From Auanema rhodensis (taxonomy: Eukaryota > Nematoda > Chromadorea > Rhabditida > Rhabditidae), in contig OZ059897.1 of assembly GCA_964057225.1 (NCBI GenBank), forward strand, positions 1,736,001-1,800,000: DNA of 64,000 nucleotides, in the 5' to 3' direction. Of the stretch, positions 40,305-52,592 are shown piece by piece; position 1 is the stretch's first letter, and each line of letters starts with the position of its first letter. Made by a program: the position numbers and the translations under genes. Under the pieces are notes generated by a model. The model did not search any database and was not told the origin of the DNA. It worked only from the letters and a program-made list of their open reading frames with translations.

Positions 40305-42411
40305 GATATCTCGGTGCATTTTTAAGCTAACTCAAATCTGATAACACAGATCGACGCAGCTTAAAAATCCGCATCGAATGCACTATACTACATTGAGAAA
40401 CGCTCTATACAAAAATTAGTTATGATCGTTTGAAAAATAATGCATTAGTGTATGTTGAGTTCCCATGTACACTCAACATTGCTTCCAAAAACATTTTGAC
40501 AAAAATTTTCCCGAAAAATTTCAAAATAATTTCAAAAAAAGTAGATGTTGTTAGATTCCTTTTTTCAAGGCAAAGACGATGAACAATGTTATTCGACGAA
40601 AAAATTAATTCTTCAGGGTGAAAATCGAGGATATAAGTGTGAACCTATATCAGTTGATATCTCGGTGCATTTTTAAGCTAACTCAAATCTGATAACACAG
40701 ATCGACGCAGCTTAAAAATCCGCATCGAATGCACTATACTACATTGAGAAACGCTCTATACAAAAATTAGTTATGATCGTTTGAAAAATAATGCATTAGT
40801 GTATGTTGAGTTCCCATGTACACTCAACATTGCTTCCAAAAACATTTTGACAAAAATTTTCCCGAAAAATTTCTGAATAATTTCACAAAAAGTAAATGTT
40901 TTTAGATTCCTTTTTTTCAAGGCAAAGACGATGGACAATGTTATTCAACGAAAAAATTGATTCTTCAGGGTGAAAATCGAGGATATAAGTGTGAACTTAT
41001 ATAAGTTGATATCTCGGAGCATTTTTAAGCTAGCGCAAATCTGATAACACAGATCGACGCAGCTTAAAAATCCGCATCGACTGCACTATACTACATTGAG
41101 AAAAGCTTAATACAAAAATTAGTTATGATCGTTTGAAAAATAATGCATTAGTGTGTGTTGATTTCCCATGTACACTTAACATTGCTTCCAAAAACATTGT
41201 GACAAAAATTTTCCCGAAAAATTTCTAAATAATTTCACAAAAAGTAGATGTTTTTAGATTCCTTTTTTCAAGACGAAGACGATGGACAATGTTATTCAAC
41301 GAAAAAATCATTTCTTCAGGGTGAAAATCGAGGATATAAGTGTGAACATATATCAGTTGATATCTCGGTGCATTTTTAAGCTAACTCAAATCTGATAACA
41401 CAGATCAACACAGCTTAAAAATCCGCATCGAATGCATTATACTACATTGAGAAACGCTCCATACAAAAATTAGTTATGATCGTTTGAAAAATAATGCATT
41501 AGTGTATGTTGAGCTCCCATGTACACTCAACATTGCTTCCAAAAACATTTTGACAAAAATTTTCCCGAAAAATTTCTGAATAATTTCACAAAAAGTAGAT
41601 GTTTTTAGATTCCTTTTTTCAAGACAAAGACGATGGACAATGTTTTTCAACGAAAAAATCATTTCTTCAGGGTGAAAATCGAGGATATAAGTGTGAACCT
41701 ATATCAGTTGATATCTCGGTGCATTTTTAAGTTAACTCAAATCAGATAACACAGATCAAAGCAGCTTAAAAATTCGCATCGAATGCACTATACGACATTG
41801 AGAAACGCTCTATACAAAAATTAGTTATGATCGTTTGAAAAATAATGCATTAGTGTATGTTGAGTTCCCATGTACACTCAACATTGCTTCCAAAAACATT
41901 TTGACAAAAATTTTCCCGAAAAATTTCTAAATAATTTCACAAAAAGTAGATGTTTTTAGATTCCTTTTTTCAAGACGAATACGATGGACAATGTTTTTTA
42001 ATGAAAAAATCATTTCTTCAGGGTGAAAATTGAGGATATAAGTGTGAACATATATCAGTTGATATCTCGGTGCATTTTTAAGTTAACTCAAATCTGATAA
42101 CACAGATCAACGCAGCTTAAAAATCCGCATCGAATGCACTATACTACATTGAGAAACGCTCTATACAAAAATTAGTTATGATCGTTTGAAAAATAATGCA
42201 TTAGTGTATGCTGAGTTCCCATGTACACTCAACATTGCTTCCAAAAACATTGTGACAAAAATTTTCCCGAAAAATTTCTAAATAATTTCACAAAAAGTAG
42301 ATGTTTTTAGATTCCTTTTTTCAAGGCAAAGACGATGGACAATGTTATTCAACGAAAAAATTAATTCTTCAGGGTGAAAATCGAGGATATAAGTGTGAAC
42401 TTATATCAGTT
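40305..42411 (+). repeat. Domain B, start: units without clear higher-order order
   Basis: Six B units (40305, 40656, 41008, 41359, 41710, 42061) that differ from each other at several sites: gatgttgttag, gacgatgaac, gtgatttcccatg, gagctcccatg, tacgacattg, caaagcagc. I see no repeated multi-unit block here. The unit at 40656 is 352 bp because of one extra T in its T-tract. Confidence 0.75.
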
Positions 42412-45400
42412 GATATCTCGGTGCATTTTTAAGCTAGTGCAAATCTGATAACACAGATCGACGCAGCTTAAAAATCCGCATCGAATGCACTATACCACAT
42501 TGAGAAACGCTTAATACAAAATTTAGTTATGATAGTTTGAAAAATAATGCATTAGTGTATGCTGAGTTCCCATGTACACTTAACATTGCTTCCAAAAACA
42601 TTGTGACAAAAATTTTCCCGAAAAATTTCTAAATAATTTCACAAAAAGTAGATGTTTTTAGATTCCTTTTTTCAAGACGAATACGATGGACAATGTTTTT
42701 CAACGAAAAAATCATTTCTTCAGGGTGAAAATTGAGGATATAAGTGTGAACATATATCAGTTGATATCTCAGTGCATTTTTAAGCTAACTCAAATCTGAT
42801 AACACAGATCGACGCAGCTTAAAAATCCGCATCGAATGCACTATACTACATTGAGAAACGCTCTATACAAAAATTAGTTATGATCGTTTGAAAAATAATG
42901 CATTAGTGTATGCTGAGTTCCCATGTACACTCAACATTGCTTCCAAAAACATTTTGACAAAAATTTTCCCGAAAAATTTCTGAATAATTTCACAAAAAGT
43001 GAATGTTTTTAGATTCCTTTTTTCAAGGCGAAGACGATGGACAATGTTATTCAACGAAAAAATTAATTCTTCAGGGTGAAAATCGAGGATATAAGTGTGA
43101 ACCTATATCAGTTGATATCTCGGTGCATTTTTAAGCTAACCCAAATCGGATAACACAGATCGACGCAGCTTAAAAATCCGCATCGAATGCACTATACTAC
43201 ATTGAGAAACGCTCTATACAAAAATTAGTTATGATCGTTTGAAAAAAAATTGCATTAGTGTGTGTTGAGTTCCCATGTACACTTAACATTGCTTCCAAAA
43301 ACATTGTGACAAAAATTTTCCTGAAAAATTTCTAAATAATTTCACAAAAAGTAGATGTTTTTAGATTTCTTTTTTCAAGGCAAAGACGATGGACAATGTT
43401 ATTCAACGAAAAAGTTAATTCTTCAGGGTGAAAATCGAGGATATAAGTGTGAACCTATATCAGTTGATTACTCGGTGCATTTTTAAGCTAGCGCAAATCT
43501 GATAACACAGATCAACGCAGCTTAAAAATCCGCATCGAATGCACAATACTACATTGAGAAACGCTCTATACAAAAATTAGTTATGATCGTTTGAAAAATA
43601 ATGCATTAGTGTATGTTGAGTTCCCATGTACACTCAACATTGCTTCCAAAAACATTTTGACAAAAATTTTCCCGAAAAATTTCTAATTAATTTCACAAAA
43701 AGTAGATGTTTTTAGATTCCTTTTTTCAAGACAAATACGATGGACAATGTTTTTCAACGAAAAAATCATTTCTTCAGGGTGAAAATCGAGGATATAAGTG
43801 TGAACATATATCAGTTGATATCTCGGTGCATTTTTAAGTTAACTCAAATCTGATAACACAGATCAACGCAGCTTAAAAATCCGCATCGAATGCACTATAC
43901 TACATTGAGAAACGCTCTATACAAAAATTAGTTATGATCGTTTGAAAAATAATGCATTAGTGTATGTTGAGTTCCCATGTACACTCAACATTGCTTCCAA
44001 AAACATTTTGACAAAAATTTTCCCGAAAAATTTCTAATTAATTTCACAAAAAGTAGATGTTTTTAGATTCCTTTTTTCAAGACAAATACGACGGACAATG
44101 TTTTTCAACGAAAAAATCATTTCTTCAGGGTGAAAATCGAGGATATAAGTGTGAACATATATCAGTTGATATCTCGGTGCATTTTTAAGTTAACTCAAAT
44201 CTGATAACACAGATCAACGCAGCTTAAAAATCCGCATCGAATGCACTATACTACATTGAGAAACGCTCTATACAAAAATTAGTTATGATCGTTTGAAAAA
44301 TAATGCATTAGTGTATGCTGAGTTCCCATGTACACTCAACATTGCTTCCAAAAACATTGTGACAAAAATTTTCCCGAAAAATTTCTAAATAATTTCACAA
44401 AAAGTAGATGTTTTTAGATTCCTTTTTTTAAGGCAAAGACGATGGACAATGTTATTCAACGAAAAAATTAATTCTTCAGGGTGAAAATCGAGGATTTAAG
44501 TGTGAACATATATCAGTTGATATCTCGGTGCATTTTTAAGCTAGTGCAAATCTGATAACACAGATCGACGCAGCTTAAAAATCCGCATCGAATGCACTAT
44601 ACCACATTGAGAAACGCTTAATACAAAATTTAGTTATGATAGTTTGAAAAATAATGCATTAGTGTATGCTGAGTTCCCATGTACACTTAACATTGCTTCC
44701 AAAAACATTGTGACAAAAATTTTCCCGAAAAATTTCTAAATAATTTCACAAAAAGTAGATGTTTTTAGATTCCTTTTTTCAAGACGAATACGATGGACAA
44801 TGTTTTTCAACGAAAAAATCATTTCTTCAGGGTGAAAATTGAGGATATAAGTGTGAACATATATCAGTTGATATCTCAGTGCATTTTTAAGCTAACTCAA
44901 ATCTGATAACACAGATCGACGCAGCTTAAAAATCCGCATCGAATGCACTATACTACATTGAGAAACGCTCTATACAAAAATTAGTTATGATCGTTTGAAA
45001 AATAATGCATTAGTGTATGCTGAGTTCCCATGTACACTCAACATTGCTTCCAAAAACATTTTGACAAAAATTTTCCCGAAAAATTTCTGAATAATTTCAC
45101 AAAAAGTGAATGTTTTTAGATTCCTTTTTTCAAGGCGAAGACGATGGACAATGTTATTCAACGAAAAAATTGATTCTTCAGGGTGAAAATCGAGGATATA
45201 AGTGTGAACCTATATCAGTTGATATCTCGGTGCATTTTTAAGCTAACTCAAATCGGATAACACAGATCGACGCAGCTTAAAAATCCGCATCGAATGCACT
45301 ATACTACATTGAGAAACGCTCTATACAAAAATTAGTTATGATCGTTTGAAAAATAATGCATTAGTGTATGCTGAGTTCCCATGTACACTCAACATTGCTT

Positions 45401-48380
45401 CCAAAAACATTTTGACAAAAATTTTCCCGAAAAATTTCTAAATAATTTCACAAAAAGTAGATGTTTTTAGATTCCTTTTTTCAAGACGAATACGATGGAC
45501 AATGTTTTTTAACGAAAAAATCATTTCTTCAGGGTGAAAATCGAGGATATAAGTGTGAACATATATCAGTTGATATCTCGGTGCATTTTTAAGCTAACTC
45601 AAATCTGATAACACAGATCGACGCAGCGTAAAAATCCGCATCGAATGCACTATACTACATTGAGAAACGCTCTATACAAAAATTAGTTATGATCGTTTGA
45701 AAAATAATGCATTAGTGTATGCTGAGTTCCCATGTACACTCAACATTGCTTCCAAAAACATTTTGACAAAAATTTTCCCGAAAAATTTCTAAATAATTTC
45801 ACAAAAAGTAGATGTTTTTAGATTCCTTTTTTCAAGACAAAGACGATGGACAATGTTATTCAACGAAAAAATCATTTCTTCAGGGTGAAAATCGAGGATA
45901 TAAGTGTGATCATATATCAGTTGATATCTCGGTGCATTTTTAAGCTAACTCAAATCTGATAACACATATCGACGCAGCTTAAAAATCCGCATCGAATGCA
46001 CTATACTACATTGAGAAACGCTCTATACAAAAATTAGTTATAATCGTTTGAAAAATAATGCATTAGTGTATGCTGAGTTCCCATGTACACTCAACATTGC
46101 TTCCAAAAACATTTTGACAAAAATTTTCCCGAAAAATTTCTGAATAATTTCACAAAAAGTGAATGTTTTTAGATTCCTTTTTTCAAGGCGAAGACGATGG
46201 ACAATGTTATTCAACGAAAAAATTAATTCTTCAGGGTGAAAATCGAAGATATAAGTGTGAACCTATATCAGTTGATATCTCGGTGCATTTTTAAGCTAAC
46301 TCAAATCGGATAACACAGATCGACGCAGCTTAAAAATCCGCATCGAATGCACTATACTACATTGAGAAACGCTCTATACAAAAATTAGTTATGATCGTTT
46401 GAAAAAAAATTGCATTAGTGTGTGTTGAGTTCCCATGTACACTCAACATTGCTTCCAAAAACATTGTGACAAAAATTTTCCTGAAAAATTTCTAAATAAT
46501 TTCACAAAAAGTAGATGTTTTTAGATTTCTTTTTTCAAGGCAAAGACGATGGACAATGTTATTCAACGAAAAAGTTAATTCTTCAGGGTGAAAATCGAGG
46601 ATATAAGTGTGAACCTATATCAGTTGATTACTCGGTGCATTTTTAAGCTAGCGCAAATCTGATAACACAGATCAACGCAGCTTAAAAATCCGCATCGAAT
46701 GCACAATACTACATTGAGAAACGCTCTATACAAAAATTAGTTATGATCGTTTGAAAAATAATGCATTAGTGTATGTTGAGTTCCCATGTACACTCAACAT
46801 TGCTTCCAAAAACATTTTGACAAAAATTTTCCCGAAAAATTTCTAATTAATTTCACAAAAAGTAGATGTTTTTAGATTCCTTTTTTCAAGACAAATACGA
46901 TGGACAATGTTTTTCAACGAAAAAATCATTTCTTCAGGGTGAAAATCGAGGATATAAGTGTGAACATATATCAGTTGATATCTCGGTGCATTTTTAAGTT
47001 AACTCAAATCTGATAACACAGATCAACGCAGCTTAAAAATCCGCATCGAATGCACTATACTACATTGAGAAACGCTCTATACAAAAATTAGTTATGATCG
47101 TTTGAAAAATAATGCATTAGTGTATGCTGAGTTCCCATGTACACTCAACATTGCTTCCAAAAACATTGTGACAAAAATTTTCCCGAAAAATTTCTAAATA
47201 ATTTCACAAAAAGTAGATGTTTTTAGATTCCTTTTTTTAAGGCAAAGACGATGGACAATGTTATTCAACGAAAAAATTAATTCTTCAGGGTGAAAATCGA
47301 GGATTTAAGTGTGAACATATATCAGTTGATATCTCGGTGCATTTTTAAGCTAGTGCAAATCTGATAACACAGATCGACGCAGCTTAAAAATCCGCATCGA
47401 ATGCACTATACCACATTGAGAAACGCTTAATACAAAATTTAGTTATGATAGTTTGAAAAATAATGCATTAGTGTATGCTGAGTTCCCATGTACACTTAAC
47501 ATTGCTTCCAAAAACATTGTGACAAAAATTTTCCCGAAAAATTTCTAAATAATTTCACAAAAAGTAGATGTTTTTAGATTCCTTTTTTCAAGACGAATAC
47601 GATGGACAATGTTTTTCAACGAAAAAATCATTTCTTCAGGGTGAAAATTGAGGATATAAGTGTGAACATATATCAGTTGATATCTCAGTGCATTTTTAAG
47701 CTAACTCAAATCTGATAACACAGATCGACGCAGCTTAAAAATCCGCATCGAATGCACTATACTACATTGAGAAACGCTCTATACAAAAATTAGTTATGAT
47801 CGTTTGAAAAATAATGCATTAGTGTATGCTGAGTTCCCATGTACACTCAACATTGCTTCCAAAAACATTTTGACAAAAATTTTCCCGAAAAATTTCTGAA
47901 TAATTTCACAAAAAGTGAATGTTTTTAGATTCCTTTTTTCAAGGCGAAGACGATGGACAATGTTATTCAACGAAAAAATTGATTCTTCAGGGTGAAAATC
48001 GAGGATATAAGTGTGAACCTATATCAGTTGATATCTCGGTGCATTTTTAAGCTAACTCAAATCGGATAACACAGATCGACGCAGCTTAAAAATCCGCATC
48101 GAATGCACTATACTACATTGAGAAACGCTCTATACAAAAATTAGTTATGATCGTTTGAAAAATAATGCATTAGTGTATGCTGAGTTCCCATGTACACTCA
48201 ACATTGCTTCCAAAAACATTTTGACAAAAATTTTCCCGAAAAATTTCTAAATAATTTCACAAAAAGTAGATGTTTTTAGATTCCTTTTTTCAAGACGAAT
48301 ACGATGGACAATGTTTTTCAACAAAAAAATCATTTCTTCAGGGTGAAAATCGAGGATATAAGTGTGAACATATATCAGTT
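42412..48380 (+). repeat. Domain B 8-mer higher-order repeat and relatives
   Basis: The trio 42412, 42763, 43114 recurs at 44519, 44870, 45221 and at 47328, 47679, 48030. It is recognised by aaaatttagttatgatag with gctagtgc, then gatatctcagtgc with gtgaatg, then aaatcggataac. From 44519 to 47328 is 8 units (2809 bp); from 42412 to 44519 is 6 units (2107 bp). The pair 43114/43466 (gaaaaaaaattgc, ttcctgaaa, then cacaatac with ttctaattaattt) recurs at 46274/46626 at an offset of 3160. The unit at 43817 has no partner in the second block. Confidence 0.85.
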
Positions 48381-49082
48381 GATATCTCGGTGCATTTTTA
48401 AGTTAACTCAAATCTGATAACACAGATCAACGCAGCTTAAAAATCCGCATCGAATGCACTATACTACATTGAGAAACGCTTTATACAAAAATTAGTTATG
48501 ATCGTATGAAAAATAATGCATTAGTGTATGTTGAGTTCCCATGTACACTCAACATTGCTTCCAAAAACATTTTGACAAAAATTTTCCCGAAAAATTTCTA
48601 AATAATTTCACAGAAAGTAGATGTTTTTAGATTCCTTTTTTCAAGACGAATACGATGGACAATGTTTTTCAACGAAAAAATCATTTCTTCAGGGTGAAAA
48701 TCGAGGATATAAGTGTGAACATATATCAGTTGATATCTCGGTGCATTTTTAAGCTAGCGCAAATCTGATAACACAGATCGACGCAGCTTAAAAATCCGCA
48801 TCGAATGCACTATACTACATTGAGAAACGCTCTATACAAAAATTAGTTATGATCGTTTGAAAAATAATGCATTAGTGTATGTTGAGTTCCCATGTACACT
48901 CAACATTGCTTCCAAAAACATTTTGACAAAAATTTTCCCGAAAAATTTCTAAATAATTTCACAAAAAGTAGATGTTTTTAGATTCCTTTTTTCAAGACGA
49001 ATACGATGGACAATGTTTTTTAACGAAAAAATCATTTCTTCAGGGTGAAAATCGAGGATATAAGTGTGAACATATATCAGTT

Positions 49083-51890
49083 GATATCTCGGTGCATTTT
49101 TAAGCTAACTCAAATCTGATAACACAGATCGACGCAGCTTAAAAATCCGCATCGAATGCACTATACTACATTGAGAAACGCTCTATACAAAAATTAGTTA
49201 TGATCGTTTGAAAAATAATGCATTAGTGTATGCTGAGTTCCCATGTACACTCAACATTGCTTCCAAAAACATTGTGACAAAAATTTTCCCGAAAAATTTC
49301 TAAATAATTTCACAAAAAGTAGGAGTTTTTAGATTTCTTTTTTCAAGGCAAAGACAATGGACAATGTTATTCAACGAAAAAATTAATTCTTCAGGGTGAA
49401 AATCGAGGATATAAGTGTGAACCTATATCAGTTGATTACTCGGTGCATTTTTAAGCTAGCGCAAATCTGATAACACAGATCAACGCAGCTTAAAAATCCG
49501 CTTCGAATGCACTATACTACATTGAGAAACGCTCTATACAAAATTTAGTTATGATCGTTTGAAAAATAATGCATTAGTGTATGTTGAGTTCCCATGTACA
49601 CTCAACATTGCTTCCAAAAACATTTTGACAAAAATTTTCCCGAAAAATTTCTGAATAATTTCACAAAAAGTAAATGTTTTTAGATTCCTTTTTTCAAGGC
49701 GAAGACGATGGACAATGTTATTCAACGAAAAAATTAATTCTTCAAGGTGAAAATCGAGGATATAAGTGTGAACTCATATAAGTTGATATCTCGGAGCATT
49801 TTTAAGCTAGCGCAAATCTGATAACACAGATCGACGCAGCTTAAAAATCCGCATCGAGTGCACTATACTACATTGAGAAACGCTCTATGCAAAAATTAGT
49901 TATGATCGTTTGAAAAATAATGCATTAGTGTGTGTTGAGTTCCCATGTACACTTAACATTGCTTCCAAAAACATTGTGACAAAAATTTTCCCGAAAAATT
50001 TCTAAATAATTTCACAAAAAGTAGATGTTTTTAGATTTCTTTTTTCAAGGCAAGGACGATGGACAATGTTATTCAACGAAAAAATTAATTCTTCAGGGTG
50101 AAAATCGAGGATATAAGTGTGAACCTATATCAGTTGATTACTCGGTGCATTTTTAAGTTAGCGCAAATCTGATAACACAGATCAACGCAGCTTAAAAATC
50201 CGCATCGAATGCACTATACTACATTGAGAAACGCTCCATACAAAAATTAGTTATGATCGTTTGAAAAATAATGCATTAGTGTATGTTGAGTTCCCATGTA
50301 CACTCAACATTGCTTCCAAAAACATTTTGACAAAAATTTTCCCGAAAAATTTCTAAATAATTTCACAAAAAGTAGATGTTTTTAGATTCCTTTTTTCAAG
50401 ACGAATACGATGGACAATGTTTTTTAACGAAAAAATCATTTCTTCAGGGTGAAAATCGAGGATATAAGTGTGAACATATATCAGTTGATATCTCGGTGCA
50501 TTTTTAAGCTAACTCAAATCTGATAACACAGATCGACGCAGCTTAAAAATCCGCATCGAATGCACTATACTACATTGAGAAACGCTCTATACAAAAATTA
50601 GTTATGATCGTTTGAAAAATAATGCATTAGTGTATGCTGAGTTCCCATGTACACTCAACATTGCTTCCAAAAACATTGTGACAAAAATTTTCCCGAAAAA
50701 TTTCTAAATAATTTCACAAAAAGTAGGAGTTTTTAGATTTCTTTTTTCAAGGCAAAGACAATGGACAATGTTATTCAACGAAAAAATTAATTCTTCAGGG
50801 TGAAAATCGAGGATATAAGTGTGAACCTATATCAGTTGATTACTCGGTGCATTTTTAAGTTAGCGCAAATCTGATAACACAGATCAACGCAGCTTAAAAA
50901 TCCGCTTCGAATGCACTATACTACATTGAGAAACGCTCTATACAAAATTTAGTTATGATCGTTTGAAAAATAATGCATTAGTGTGTGTTGAGTTCCCATG
51001 TACACTTAACATTGCTTCCAAAAACATTGTGACAAAAATTTTCCCGAAAAATTTCTAAATAATTTCACAAAAAGTAAATGTTTTTAGATTCCTTTTTTCA
51101 AGGCGAAGACGATGGACAATGTTATTCAACGAAAAAATTAATTCTTCAAGGTGAAAATCGAGGATATAAGTGTGAACTCATATAAGTTGATATCTCGGAG
51201 CATTTTTAAGCTAGCGCAAATCTGATAACACAGATCGACGCAGCTTAAAAATCCGCATCGAGTGCACTATACTACATTGAGAAACGCTCTATGCAAAAAT
51301 TAGTTATGATCGTTTGAAAAATAATGCATTAGTGTGTGTTGAGTTCCCATGTACACTTAACATTGCTTCCAAAAACATTGTGACAAAAATTTTCCCGAAA
51401 AATTTCTAAATAATTTCACAAAAAGTAGATGTTTTTAGATTTCTTTTTTCAAGGCAAAGACGATGGACAATGTTATTCAACGAAAAAATTAATTCTTCAG
51501 GGTGAAAATCGAGGATATAAGTGTGAACCTATATCAGTTGATTACTCGGTGCATTTTTAAGTTAGCGCAAATCTGATAACACAGATCAACGCAGCTTAAA
51601 AATCCGCTTCGAATGCACTATACTACATTGAGAAACGCTCTATACAAAATTTAGTTATGATCGTTTGAAAAATAATGCATTAGTGTATGTTGAGTTCCCA
51701 TGTACACTCAACATTGCTTCCAAAAACATTTTGACAAAAATTTTCCCGAACAATTTCTAAATAATTTCACAAAAAGTAAATGTTTTTAGATTCCTTTTTT
51801 CAAGACGAATACGATGGACAATGTTATTCAACGGAAAAATTAATTCTTCAGGGTGAAAATCGAGGATATAAGTGTGAACCTATATCAGTT
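49083..51890 (+). repeat. Domain B 4-mer (1404 bp), first pair
   Basis: Units 49083, 49434, 49785, 50136 correspond to 50487, 50838, 51189, 51540. Type 1 carries gtaggagttttt and gacaatgg, type 2 gattactcgg with ccgcttcg and aaaattta, type 3 tcggagc with catcgagtgc and ctatgcaaa, type 4 gattactcgg with gttagcgc or gctagcgc. Parts of types 2 and 4 differ between the copies, as expected if exchange points lay within units. Confidence 0.82.
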
Positions 51891-52592
51891 GATTACTCGG
51901 TGCATTTTTAAGTTAGCGCAAATCTGATAACACAGATCAACGCAGCTTAAAAATCCGCGTCGAATGCACTATACTACATTGAGAAACGCTCTATACAAAA
52001 ATTAGTTATGATCGTTTGAAAAATAATGCATTAGTGTATGTTGAGTTCCCATGTACACTCAACATTGCTTCCAAAAACATTTTGACAAAAATTTTCCCGA
52101 AAAATTTCTAAATAATTTCACAAAAAGTAGATGTTTTTAGATTCCTTTTTTCAAGACGAATACGATGGACAATGTTTTTTAACGAAAAAATCATTTCTTC
52201 AGGGTGAAAATCGAGGATATAAGTGTGAACATATATCAGTTGATATCTCGGTGCATTTTTAAGCTAACTCAAATCTGATAACACAGATCGACGCAGCTTA
52301 AAAATCCGCTTCGAATGCACTATACTACATTGAGAAACGCTCTATACAAAATTTAGTTATGATCGTTTGAAAAATAATGCATTAGTGTATGTTGAGTTCC
52401 CATGTACACTCAACATTGCTTCCAAAAACATTTTGACAAAAATTTTCCCGAAAAATTTCTAAATAATTTCACAAAAAGTAGATGTTTTTAGATTCCTTTT
52501 TTCAAGACGAATACGATGGACAATGTTTTTTAACGAAAAAATCATTTCTTCAGGGTGAAAATCGAGGATATAAGTGTGAACATATATCAGTT

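Noticed and set aside
40069-41662. Minus-strand 62-codon frames at 40069-40257 and 41474-41662
   Set aside because: They do start with ATG, created by aaaatcatttc in B units, but they are the reverse of the same repeat segment, and most other B units have lost the frame or its ATG.
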